The position numbers and the translations under genes are program-made. The notes under the pieces were generated by a model that searched no databases, was not told the DNA's origin, and saw only the letters and a program-made list of their open reading frames with translations. From Streptomyces sp. WMMC500 (GTDB lineage Bacteria > Actinomycetota > Actinomycetes > Streptomycetales > Streptomycetaceae), in contig NZ_CP114905.1 of assembly GCF_027497195.1 (NCBI RefSeq), forward strand, positions 6,149,001-6,213,000: a stretch of DNA of 64,000 nucleotides. Direction: 5' to 3'. Position 1 is the first letter of the stretch; every line of letters starts with the position of its first letter. This document shows, piece after piece, positions 17,404-25,310 of this stretch.

Positions 17404-17446
17404 TTGCGCTGCTGCAATGGTCTCCAGTACACGGAGCAGTACTGGA
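17404..17446. promoter_or_regulatory. Candidate operators in the divergent control region
   Basis: Two inverted repeats lie 24-66 bases upstream of the dehydrogenase start. TTGC(GCTGCT)GCAA spans 17404-17417. TCCAGTAC at 17423-17430 and GTACTGGA at 17439-17446 are perfect 8-base arms separated by 8 bases. Such symmetric sites are typical for a dimeric repressor or activator controlling the divergent catabolic genes. No regulator gene is linked within the cluster, so the protein is unknown. Confidence 0.55.
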
Positions 17447-17616
17447 TGTAACCTGAAAGAGAAGGCGGAAAAACGTCGGAGATGCGAGGATTGACCACGC
17501 TAGGGGTGTGCCTCTACCTTCGTCAATAACCGCATCTGTCACTGCGTCCCGGTCGCTCACCGGCTGCTCCAGACGCTTTACCTTCCCCCAGCCCTCCGTA
17601 CGAACGGGGCATCCTC

Positions 17617-18591
17617 ATGGACGTCTCTTTTCTGGGCGGACCACAGCCACAGCGTGGTGTGGGTGTCGTAGCCCCTTTTGATTTCGCGCTCGACCGCGAG
17701 CTCTGGCGCTGGGTGCCGGACGATGTCTCCCTGCATCTGACGCGCACCCCCTACGTCCCCGTCGAGGTCAGCCTCGACCTGGCCAGGCTCGTGAGTGAGC
17801 ACCAGACACTGCGCGAGGCGGTGCGGGCCCTGACCGCCGTCTCGCCCGAGGTCATCGCCTACGCGTGTGCGTCCGGCAGCTTCGCCGACGGCCGCATGGG
17901 CGAACGGGCCATGACCGCCGCCATGTCGTCCGCCGCCGCCGTACCGTCGCTGACGACGTCCGGAGCCATGCTGACGGCGCTGAACGAGATCGGCGCCCGC
18001 CGCACCGCCATCGTCACACCGTATACGCCCTCCGTCACCGGCGCGCTGGAGGAGTTCCTCGAAGAGGGCGGCGTCGAGGTCACGGGACGTGCCAGCCTCG
18101 GCCTGACCCGGCACATCTGGCGGGTGCCGTACCGGGAGGTCGTCGACATGGCCCGGATCGCCGTCGCCCACGGGTCCCCGGACGCGCTCTTCATCAGTTG
18201 CACCAACCTCCCGACGTACGACGTCATCCCGCAGCTCGAAGCGGAGCTGCGGATGCCGGTGCTGTCGGCGAACCAGGTCACCGTCTGGGCCGCGCTGCAG
18301 CGCATCGGGAAGGAGGCCGTGGGCCCTTACCAGGCGCTCCTGGACCCCGCGGCGCGGCTCGGCTGGGCGTCGATGGCGCCGCCGGACGCCACGGTGCTCC
18401 CCGACGTCACGGTGCTGGCGGCGGAGCCGCCGGCCCGGGCCCCCGAGGTCCCGGCACCGCCCGCGGACGTGTCCGCACCGCCGCCGGCGCCCGAGGCGGC
18501 GCTGGCCGGCTCCGCGCACGCGCCGGACCCCGACGCGGTGGACGCGGTGGAGCCCCTGTGGCCCGACGATCCCGGGCAGTGGCCGGCGTAG
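17617..18591 (+). CDS. Asp/Glu racemase / arylmalonate decarboxylase / maleate isomerase-fold enzyme (EutA-like)
   Basis: A 324-residue member of the Asp/Glu-racemase superfamily. Both catalytic cysteines are present: AYACASGSF and FISCTNLPTYDV. Enzymes with both Cys act as racemases or maleate cis-trans isomerases. About 230 residues form the catalytic fold; the last 80 or so are a Pro/Ala-rich low-complexity extension not seen in typical members. Homologues called EutA accompany Ehu transporters in ectoine-use clusters of other bacteria, consistent with the neighbouring importer. It is followed by a paralogue, with a hairpin between the two. Confidence 0.8.
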   Translation: MDVSFLGGPQPQRGVGVVAPFDFALDRELWRWVPDDVSLHLTRTPYVPVEVSLDLARLVSEHQTLREAVRALTAVSPEVIAYACASGSFADGRMGERAMTAAMSSAAAVPSLTTSGAMLTALNEIGARRTAIVTPYTPSVTGALEEFLEEGGVEVTGRASLGLTRHIWRVPYREVVDMARIAVAHGSPDALFISCTNLPTYDVIPQLEAELRMPVLSANQVTVWAALQRIGKEAVGPYQALLDPAARLGWASMAPPDATVLPDVTVLAAEPPARAPEVPAPPADVSAPPPAPEAALAGSAHAPDPDAVDAVEPLWPDDPGQWPA

Positions 18592-18619
18592 CGGCGACGT
18601 AGCCCAGAACACCCGAACC

Positions 18620-18646
18620 CCGGCGTGGGGGAAGGACCCACGCCGG
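18620..18646 (+). promoter_or_regulatory. Intercistronic hairpin
   Basis: CCGGCGTGGG (18620-18629) and CCCACGCCGG (18637-18646) form a perfect 10-bp stem with a 7-base loop between the two paralogous genes. It may attenuate or stabilise the downstream message. Confidence 0.5.
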
Positions 18647-18677
18647 CAGACGCACGTTCACGTAGGACGGAGGCAGT

Positions 18678-19418
18678 GTGCAGCAGACCGCGAAGGCGAC
18701 CGCGACCGTCGGTTTCCTCTACCCCGGGTACTCGGCCGAGGACGACTACCCCCGCATCCAGGAGATGCTCGGCGGCGCCACGGCGCTGCCCCTCTTCCAC
18801 ACCGACATCGGCGAGGACGCGCACCGCGTGGACGCCCTGCTGGAGATGGGCTCCGCCGCCCGGCTGGCCGCGGGCGTGGACCGGCTGAAGGAGCGCGGGG
18901 CCGAGGCGGTGGTCTGGGCGTGCACCAGCGCCAGCTTCGTCTACGGGCCGGAGGGCGCGGCGCGGCAGGTGGCCGAGCTGTCCGAGACCGCGGGGCTGCC
19001 CGCGTCCAGCACGTCGTTCGCCTTCGCGCGCGCGGTGGCGGAGCTGGGCGTGCGCCGGGTGGCGGTGGCGGCGACGTACCCGGAGGACGTGGCGGAGCTG
19101 TTCGCCGTGTTCCTGAAGGCGGCCGGCGCCGAGGTCACGTCGACCCGCGGCAGCGGCATCATCACCGCCGCCGAGGTGGGCACCTGGGGCCGGGACGAGG
19201 TGCTGGAGCTGGCCCGCGCGGGCGACCACCCGGACGCGGAGGCGGTGCTGCTGCCGGACACGGCGCTGCACACGGCGGCGTACGTCGCCGAGGCGGAGGC
19301 GGCGCTCGGCAAGCCGGTGCTCACGGCGAACCAGGTCACGGTCTGGGAGGGCCTGCGCCTGCTCGGCCGCCGGGCGGCGGAGCCGTCGCTCGGGCGGCTC
19401 TTCACCCCCCGGGACTGA
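18678..19418 (+). CDS. Second Asp/Glu racemase/decarboxylase-fold paralogue, one catalytic Cys replaced
   Basis: A 246-residue paralogue of the preceding enzyme, from a GTG preceded by GGAGG. The first cysteine motif is kept (VVWACTSASFVYG), but the second Cys is not: LLPDTALHTAAYV aligns with ISCTNLPTYDV and places Asp where Cys belongs. Both proteins share GKPVLTANQVTVW-type sequence near the end, which supports the alignment. Loss of one Cys rules out the usual two-base racemisation; arylmalonate decarboxylase also works with a single Cys, though with the other one retained. It could be a decarboxylase, an isomerase of altered chemistry or a non-catalytic partner. Probably co-transcribed with its neighbour. 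Confidence 0.75.
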   Translation: MQQTAKATATVGFLYPGYSAEDDYPRIQEMLGGATALPLFHTDIGEDAHRVDALLEMGSAARLAAGVDRLKERGAEAVVWACTSASFVYGPEGAARQVAELSETAGLPASSTSFAFARAVAELGVRRVAVAATYPEDVAELFAVFLKAAGAEVTSTRGSGIITAAEVGTWGRDEVLELARAGDHPDAEAVLLPDTALHTAAYVAEAEAALGKPVLTANQVTVWEGLRLLGRRAAEPSLGRLFTPRD

Positions 19419-19485
19419 CGGCGGGCGGTCCCGGGCGTACGCGCCGGTCCCGGGGGCGTACGCGCCGGGCGTGCGGACGTACGCG

Positions 19486-19513
19486 ACGGCCGGAGGCACC
19501 GCCCTCCGGCCGT
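19486..19513. terminator. Bidirectional terminator
   Basis: ACGGCCGGAGG (19486-19496) and CCTCCGGCCGT (19503-19513) form a perfect 11-bp stem with a 6-base loop between two convergent genes. Confidence 0.85.
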
Positions 19514-19514
19514 C

Positions 19515-21368
19515 CTACAGCAGCCGCTCCACCCGCTCCGCCGGCACGGCCCGGGAGTAGAACCAGCCCTGCGCCGTATCGCATCCGATCCGGCGCAGCC
19601 GCTCGGCCTGCTCCCCGCTCTCCACGCACTCCGCGGTGACGCTGATGCCCAGCCGGTGCGCCAGGTCGACCAGCGCCTCGACGATGGTCTCGTCCGCCGG
19701 ACTCGGGTGCTCCGCGGAGCTGAAGCCACGGACAAACGATCCGTCGAGCTTCAGCGCGGACACCGGCAGCCGGCTGAGGTAGGCCAGGTTGGAGTAGCCC
19801 GTACCGAAGTCGTCGATCGCGATGCCGACGCCCATCTCGCTCAGCTCCTGCAGCGCCTGCAGCGGCCGGCCCGCGGACCCCATCACCGCCGACTCCGTCA
19901 GCTCCAGTTGCAGCAGCCGCGGCGGCAGGCCCGTCTCCTGAAGGATCTCCGCCACGTCGGCGACCAGGTCGGAGTCCCACACCTGCCGCACGGCGACGTT
20001 GACGCTGACGAACACCGGGTCCGCGGGGCGCAGCCGGCACCAGCCGGCCGCGCGGCGGCAGGCGGTGGCGAGCACCCAGCGGCCCAGCGGCACGATCGCG
20101 CCGTTCTCCTCAGCCAGTCCGATGAACCGATTCGGCGTCAACGTGCCGAGCTTCGGGTGCTGCCAGCGGACCAGCGCCTCGACGCCGCGCACGCTGCCGT
20201 CGCCGAGGTCGATGAGCGGCTGGTAGTCGAGCGTGAACTCGTCCCGCTCGATGGCCGGGCGCAGCGTGGAGGACAGCGCCTGCCGGGTCATCCTGTGGGC
20301 GTTGCGCTCGGGGTCGAAGAGGGTCCAGCGGGCCTTGCCGTCGGCCTTCGCCCAGTACAGCGTGGTGTCGGCGGCCTGCATCAGCGCCGTCGCCGTCTGC
20401 CCGCTGGCCGCGCGCTCGACGACGCCGATGCTCGCCGAGACCGCCAGCCGCTGCCCGGCCAGGTCGAACGGCTCCTGCAGCGCGTCGAGCAGCCGCTGCG
20501 CCAGCTCCCCGAGCTGTTCCGTACCGGCGGAGCGCGCCACCAGCACCGCGAACTCGTCGCCGCCGAGCCGGGCGACCGTGATGCCATGCTTCTCGGCCTT
20601 GCCCGCCTCCGCGGTGCAGGCCACCAGCCGGCGGGCGACGGCGGCGAGCAGCCGGTCGCCGACGCGGTGGCCGAGGGTGTCGTTGACGGCCTTGAAGCCG
20701 TCGAGGTCGAGGTACGCCAGGCCGACGCGGCCGGGCGCCCCCGGGGCGGGCGCCGCCCCCCGCGTGCGCGGACGCGCCCCGCCCTGCCCGCCCGGGCCCG
20801 CCCCGCCGTGCTCGGCGGAAGGCTCCTCGGCCTGCCGGGCGTCCTGCAGCGCGCCGGTGAGCCGCTCGAAGAACAGCTCGCGGTTCGGCAGCCGGGTCAC
20901 CGGGTCGTGCATCTTCAGGTGGCGCAGCTTGGCGCGCAGCTCGCGCTGCTCGGTGACGTCCGTCAGCGACAGCAGCGCCCGCCCGCCGGAGAGCGGCGTG
21001 AGGGTCATCTCGACCGACAGCGACCGGCCGCCCGCGTCCTTCATCCGCCGCGTACAGCGCAGCGAGGCGCGCCTGCCCTGCAGCACGTCGACGAAGCCGG
21101 CCCAGCTCCACGGCTCGTCGCGCAGCCCGGTCAGCTCGGCGGCCGAGGCGCCCGCGAGGCCGCCCTCGCCGGCGCCGACCAGCTCCAGCATCCGGCTGTT
21201 CGCGGCCCGGACGAGGCCGTCGCCGCCCACGACGGCCATCGCGAGCTGTGCACCGTCGAAAGCGGCGCGGAAGTCGTCCGCGGGCGCGCCCGCGGGCAGG
21301 TGACGTTCCGTGACCGTCTGGAGTGAGGTCCCGGGCCCGCAGCCCGGCCCTTCGAGAGATACGCTCAC
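19515..21368 (-). CDS. PAS-GGDEF-EAL cyclic-di-GMP signalling protein
   Basis: A soluble 617-residue protein. A PAS sensor domain lies at about 28-135 (FDGAQLAMAVVGGDGLVRAANSRM, ending in DVTEQRELRAKL). The GGDEF domain (about 145-335) has LTRLPNREL near its start and an intact ARLGGDEFAV near residue 268, but no RxxD inhibitory site directly before it. The EAL domain (about 355-610) keeps GVEALVRW near 394, QLELTES, DDFGTGYSNL near 519, ALKLDGSFV and AECVESGEQ, so phosphodiesterase activity is plausible. It could make or destroy cyclic di-GMP, the BldD ligand controlling streptomycete development. A 60-residue Gly/Pro/Arg insertion sits inside the GGDEF domain before the DLDGFKAVND motif. 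Confidence 0.93.
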   Translation of the reverse strand: MSVSLEGPGCGPGTSLQTVTERHLPAGAPADDFRAAFDGAQLAMAVVGGDGLVRAANSRMLELVGAGEGGLAGASAAELTGLRDEPWSWAGFVDVLQGRRASLRCTRRMKDAGGRSLSVEMTLTPLSGGRALLSLTDVTEQRELRAKLRHLKMHDPVTRLPNRELFFERLTGALQDARQAEEPSAEHGGAGPGGQGGARPRTRGAAPAPGAPGRVGLAYLDLDGFKAVNDTLGHRVGDRLLAAVARRLVACTAEAGKAEKHGITVARLGGDEFAVLVARSAGTEQLGELAQRLLDALQEPFDLAGQRLAVSASIGVVERAASGQTATALMQAADTTLYWAKADGKARWTLFDPERNAHRMTRQALSSTLRPAIERDEFTLDYQPLIDLGDGSVRGVEALVRWQHPKLGTLTPNRFIGLAEENGAIVPLGRWVLATACRRAAGWCRLRPADPVFVSVNVAVRQVWDSDLVADVAEILQETGLPPRLLQLELTESAVMGSAGRPLQALQELSEMGVGIAIDDFGTGYSNLAYLSRLPVSALKLDGSFVRGFSSAEHPSPADETIVEALVDLAHRLGISVTAECVESGEQAERLRRIGCDTAQGWFYSRAVPAERVERLL

Positions 21369-21703
21369 CGCTCGCTCCCGCCCGTGGGGACCGCTCGGCT
21401 CCGCCGCTGCAGAGCCACAGCGCTGGAAATGTGCCCGATCATAGGGCTACCGGCTGTGTCGATCCAGTGACGCCGCTACGGCGCGGAAAGCGCCGAGCCG
21501 GATGGGGCCGGGAGTGATCGCACATGGCCGCCTCCTGCCGGGCGAATGACCAGATGTGACTTTGTGTTACCCGCACATGCTCCTGATCTCCCCTCTCGTC
21601 CGGCCCCGGAGTCACCCGTGTGGGGCACTGGAACAGGACGGGCGGGAACAAACAAGAACAAAGTGGGCTGTGTTCCCTACTCTTCCGAGCCGATGAGGTC
21701 GAT
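21369..21703. promoter_or_regulatory. Divergent control region (335 bases)
   Basis: No gene seen. The region separates the cyclic-di-GMP protein gene from the metalloprotease gene and is less GC-rich than its surroundings, notably around 21540-21690 (for instance GGGAACAAACAAGAACAAAG near 21646). Promoters for both genes are expected here; no operator was identified. Confidence 0.4.
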
Positions 21704-23113
21704 GTGGCCCACCCATCCATACCCCCTGTGGAACAGGACCAGTCGCGCGCGTTGCACCGGGCCGCCGCCGTGGCCACCTCGCTGTCCGCCGTCATGGCCA
21801 CTTCCCTCATCGCCGATCCGGTCGGCGCCCAGCCCGGCCACCCCTGCGCGCTGGAGCGGACCGCCGCCCACCACTCCGAGGGGGTCGCCGACTGGGACCC
21901 GGCCTACCCGCGGCCGAAGAAGGCCCTCGACGCGGTGATGGTGTATCTCTCCTTCCCCGATTCCGCGCCGCTGACCTCGCCGGACGAGCTGACCGAGGAC
22001 CATTTTCCGGTCACCGCGGAGTTCTTCGAGCGGGCCTCGTACGGCCGGTTCCGGCTGGCGGTCGACGCGCGCAAGCGCTGGATACGGATGCCGTCGGACT
22101 CCCTGTCGTACGGCATCGCCCGCGACTGGGACCCGGCGGCGCGCGCCCGCTACCTGAAAGACGCGGTGTCCGCGGCCGATCGGAAAGTGGACTTCGGTGA
22201 TTACGACGTGGTCTATCTTGTCGCCGACCCGGACGCCCCCGGCGTGGATTCCGACGCCACCAAAGTGGTCAACTTCGAAACCCCGATGCGCGCGGACGGC
22301 ACCGACCTGCACCGCATCGTCACCGTCTTCGAGCGGCATCCGCCCGACCGCAACGTCCTCGCCCACGAAACCGGCCACGTCTTCGACCTCCCCGACCTCT
22401 ACCACCGTCCGGTCGACGGCAAGGCCGACTGGGACACCCACGTCGGCGACTGGGACCTCATGGGCAGCCAGTTCGGGCTGGCCCCCGACCCGTTCGGCTG
22501 GCACAAGTGGAAACTCGGCTGGCTCGGCGACGACCAGGTCGGCTGCGCCGCCGAGCCCGGGACCGACCGCTTCACGCTGCACGCGCTGTCCGCCCCCGCG
22601 AGCCCGCGCACGCCCCCGCGCGGGACGACGGAGGCGGAAGCGGAGAACGGGGCGGAGGAGGCCGGAGGGAGCGGAGACCCGGGAGGTGCGGGTGAGGCGG
22701 AGGGTGCAGGGGGTGCGGGGAGCGCGGGGAGTGCGGCGGAGAACGGCAAGGGGACGGCGGTCCTGCGGCGCGACACCCGGCTCGTCGTCGTGCCCACCGG
22801 CCCCACCGGCGCCATCGCCGTCGAGGCCCGCGGCCGGTACGCGAACGACCGGCACGCCTGCACCGAGGGCGTCCTCGTCTACCGCGTCCACACCGGCACC
22901 GACTCCGGCGGCGGCCCCGTCGAGGTCGTCGACGGCCACCCGCGCTCCGCGGCCTGCCACGACACCTCCGTCTACCCGCCGCTCGCCGACGCGCCGCTCG
23001 GCGAGGGCGAAAGCCTTCACCTCAAGCGGGACGGCGTGCGCGTGGAGGTGACCGCGCGGACGGCGGACGGCGGCTGGGGCGTACGGGTCGTACGGGACGC
23101 GAAGCGCCCGTGA
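21704..23113 (+). CDS. Secreted M6-like (immune inhibitor A type) zinc metalloprotease
   Basis: Secreted protease of 469 residues. The GTG at 21704 is preferred because GAGG lies a few bases before it and it gives a short N-terminus before a signal peptide (ALHRAAAVATSLSAVMATSL to VGAQ); earlier starts add unrelated sequence. The zinc site is HETGHVFDLPDLYH with His221, Glu222 and His225, followed by GDWDLMGSQFG, the conserved Met region of M6 peptidases. A low-complexity Glu/Gly/Ala linker of about 60 residues interrupts the C-terminal beta-rich part (ACTEGVLVYRVHT). The role is probably extracellular protein degradation. The gene stands alone and is followed by a hairpin terminator. Confidence 0.82.
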   Translation: MAHPSIPPVEQDQSRALHRAAAVATSLSAVMATSLIADPVGAQPGHPCALERTAAHHSEGVADWDPAYPRPKKALDAVMVYLSFPDSAPLTSPDELTEDHFPVTAEFFERASYGRFRLAVDARKRWIRMPSDSLSYGIARDWDPAARARYLKDAVSAADRKVDFGDYDVVYLVADPDAPGVDSDATKVVNFETPMRADGTDLHRIVTVFERHPPDRNVLAHETGHVFDLPDLYHRPVDGKADWDTHVGDWDLMGSQFGLAPDPFGWHKWKLGWLGDDQVGCAAEPGTDRFTLHALSAPASPRTPPRGTTEAEAENGAEEAGGSGDPGGAGEAEGAGGAGSAGSAAENGKGTAVLRRDTRLVVVPTGPTGAIAVEARGRYANDRHACTEGVLVYRVHTGTDSGGGPVEVVDGHPRSAACHDTSVYPPLADAPLGEGESLHLKRDGVRVEVTARTADGGWGVRVVRDAKRP

Positions 23114-23138
23114 CCGGGCGGCCGGCCGGAAACGCGGA

Positions 23139-23170
23139 CCGGGCGCTCTCGGAGATCCGAAAGCGCCCGG
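23139..23170. terminator. Hairpin terminator after metalloprotease
   Basis: CCGGGCGCTCTCGG (23139-23152) pairs with CCGAAAGCGCCCGG (23157-23170), with one mismatch and a 4-base loop. It separates the protease gene from the convergent tRNA-Lys. Confidence 0.75.
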
Positions 23171-23190
23171 GTCGACGGTCCTGCGTGCTG

Positions 23191-23264
23191 TACGCCGTCA
23201 GGGACTCGAACCCCGGACCCGCTGATTAAGAGTCAGCTGCTCTAACCAACTGAGCTAACGGCGC
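23191..23264 (-). tRNA. tRNA-Lys (anticodon CTT), second copy
   Basis: Minus-strand tRNA of 74 bases, identical to the copy at 9358-9431 through the D, anticodon and T arms and differing only in the acceptor stem (GCGCCGT with ACGGCGT, giving a G-U pair at the end). The anticodon is CTT, the discriminator A, and no CCA is encoded. Confidence 0.95.
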
Positions 23265-23353
23265 CTGTCGACGTGGACGACCTTAGCACCCGGGCCCCGG
23301 AGATCGAAAATCGATATGCCAGGGCGGCAAGGGCGGGCAGGCGAGCGGCGGTG

Positions 23354-23734
23354 CTACGTCTCCGACGGGGACCCCGCGCCGCCGCCCGCGAGGAGGTCGC
23401 GGCCGAACTCGACCATCCGCTTCGCGTAGTCCTCCGTCCAGTCCGCCCGCTCCGCGATCGCCGCGGGCGTCAGCCGGTCGAACCGCTTGGGGTCGGCGAG
23501 CTGTGCCGCGGCCATCGCCTGGTACTCGATGGCCCGGTCGGTCGCCGCCCGGAAGGCCAGCGTGAGGTCGGTGGCGCGGGCCAGCAGCTCGCGGGGGTCC
23601 TCGATCGACTCCAGGCCGAAGAAGTGCTCGGCGTCGGGCTCCGCGAGCGGCGGCTCGAAGAGCAGCGCGGCGGGGCGCCGCGGGGTGCGCGGCTGCTCCG
23701 TCCTGCCTGGCCGAGCCCGGTTCGGCTCCGTCAT
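23354..23734 (-). CDS. Conserved small helical protein, function unknown
   Basis: A 126-residue protein with no recognisable domain. After a Pro/Arg-rich start it contains ALLFEPPLAEPDAEHFFGLE and a largely helical remainder (DPRELLARATDLTLAFRAAT, IEYQAMAAAQLADPKRFDRL, AAIAERADWTEDYAKRMVEF). There is no signal peptide or membrane helix. Gene-like composition and clean boundaries support it. It is upstream of tRNA-Lys on the same strand and 109 bases after the helicase gene stop, so it may be read with the nuclease-helicase operon or from its own promoter. Confidence 0.6.
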   Translation of the reverse strand: MTEPNRARPGRTEQPRTPRRPAALLFEPPLAEPDAEHFFGLESIEDPRELLARATDLTLAFRAATDRAIEYQAMAAAQLADPKRFDRLTPAAIAERADWTEDYAKRMVEFGRDLLAGGGAGSPSET

Positions 23735-23843
23735 AGGGGTCCTCCACTTGCCTCTGGGCCACCGCCCATTCTCCCCCGTCGCGCAACCCCGCCCCGGCGC
23801 TGCGCCGCAGGACCGCCCGGACGGGCGTGTGCCGCGCCGGCAC

Positions 23844-25310
23844 TCATGCCCGTACGCGATGGTCCGCCAGGTGCGCCAGCACCGCCTGGTGCGCCTCCCA
23901 GCCGTCCGGGAACTTCACCACCGCGCCGAGCTGCACACCCTCCGCCGACGGGTGCTCGTCCAGCAGCTCCGGCACGCCCGCCCGGCACACCATGACGCAC
24001 GCGTGCCGGTGCCGGGAGGCGAGCACGCACAACCGCCCGGTCTCCAGGTGGAAGGCCGTCGCGTCCGGCCGGCCGGAGAGCGGGTGCAGCACGACGGTGA
24101 CGTCGAACTCCATGCCCTGCAGCCGGTTAGCCGTGTCCACCGTCACGTCGTCCGCCACTCCCGGGGGCAGCGCCCGCGCGAGCGCCGACCGCACCGCCGC
24201 GGCCTGGTCCCGGTGCGCCGTGCCCACCGCGATCCGGTCCGCGGTGAGCGTGCCCTCGCCGCGCTCCGACGCCGTCGTGCCGCGCCGCTCCAGCAGCCGC
24301 CGCACGACGTGCGCCACGGCCGCCACCGCCTCGGGGTCGGTCCGCGGCGTGTGCGCGGCGGGGAGCTCCAGCAGCCCCCAGCCGCTCGCCGCCGCCTCGT
24401 CCACCACCCGGTCGGCGCCCGATCCGTCCGACCGCCCGGCGAACGTCAGCCGGCGCTCACCGGGGCCCGTACCGCTGCGGAACGGCGTGAAGGGATAGAA
24501 CGCCCGCGACACCAGCGGCGCGGCCGACGCCGGCAGCCGCCACGACACCGGCAGCCGGTGCTGCGGCAGCCCCGGGTGGTGCGCCAGCAGCGTCGTCACC
24601 GCGCTGGCCGCGGGGTCCCAGGCCAGCCCCGACCACTGCTCGGCGCCGACCGCGCTGAACGGGTCGAGCTGCCCGGGGTCGCCGACGAACAGCGCGCGCT
24701 CGAAGAGCCCGCCGACCGAGAGCAGCGCGTCGGAGCGCATCTGGTACGCCTCGTCCACGATGGCGTGCTCCCAGCGCTCGGCGGCTTCCGCGCCCTCGCC
24801 TCGCTTCGCCCGCGCGGCGGCGACGTACGCCCACTTCGCGGCGGTCGAGGCGATGACGCCGAGGCCGGCGAGGTCCGCGAGGCTCGCGGCGGTGCGCACG
24901 CACTCGTGGCCGTCGAGCACGGGGTCGTAGGGGCTGGGGTCGCTGCTGTGCAGCCGGCCCACGGGCAGGTCGGGCCGCTCCCGGGCGAGGCGGTCGACGA
25001 GGTCGTCGACCTGCGCGTTGGTCTGGGCGACGAGGACCAGCCGGCGGCCCGCGGCGGCCAGCTCGCGGGCGGCGCGGACGACGAGCGTGGACTTGCCGGC
25101 GCCGGGCGGGGAGTCGACGAGGACGCCGCGCGAGGGGCCGTCGAGGGTGTCGCGGAGGATGGCCTCGGTGGCGAGACGGGCGGCGGTGGCGGGGTCGGTT
25201 CCGGTCCCGTCCGTGTCCGTGCCCTGCGCTGCTCCCGGCCCCGTTCCCTGCCGTGTTCCCGGTTCCGTTCCCGGTTCTGTTCCCGGCTCCGTTCCCGGTG
25301 TCGTCGTCAC
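23844..25310 (-). CDS. SF1 helicase (Upf1/Dna2-like)
   Basis: ATP-dependent helicase of 488 residues, third gene of a coupled operon; the GTG start overlaps the upstream stop (GTGA). Behind an N-terminal run of GTEP repeats, motif I is DSPPGAGKST (Walker A, 67-75), motif II is VDEAYQ (187-191), motif III is GDPGQLDPF (211-219), motif IV contains VSWRL, motif V is TANRLQGMEFDVTVV and motif VI is VLASRHRHACVMV. The order and the DEAY/QGMEFD signatures fit the compact SF1B helicases related to Upf1 and the Dna2 motor. It is too short to carry UvrD-type insertions. Together with the Fe-S nuclease encoded two genes upstream it would form a split Dna2-like machine for DNA end or flap processing; that function is inferred. 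Confidence 0.85.
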   Translation of the reverse strand: MTTTPGTEPGTEPGTEPGTRQGTGPGAAQGTDTDGTGTDPATAARLATEAILRDTLDGPSRGVLVDSPPGAGKSTLVVRAARELAAAGRRLVLVAQTNAQVDDLVDRLARERPDLPVGRLHSSDPSPYDPVLDGHECVRTAASLADLAGLGVIASTAAKWAYVAAARAKRGEGAEAAERWEHAIVDEAYQMRSDALLSVGGLFERALFVGDPGQLDPFSAVGAEQWSGLAWDPAASAVTTLLAHHPGLPQHRLPVSWRLPASAAPLVSRAFYPFTPFRSGTGPGERRLTFAGRSDGSGADRVVDEAAASGWGLLELPAAHTPRTDPEAVAAVAHVVRRLLERRGTTASERGEGTLTADRIAVGTAHRDQAAAVRSALARALPPGVADDVTVDTANRLQGMEFDVTVVLHPLSGRPDATAFHLETGRLCVLASRHRHACVMVCRAGVPELLDEHPSAEGVQLGAVVKFPDGWEAHQAVLAHLADHRVRA

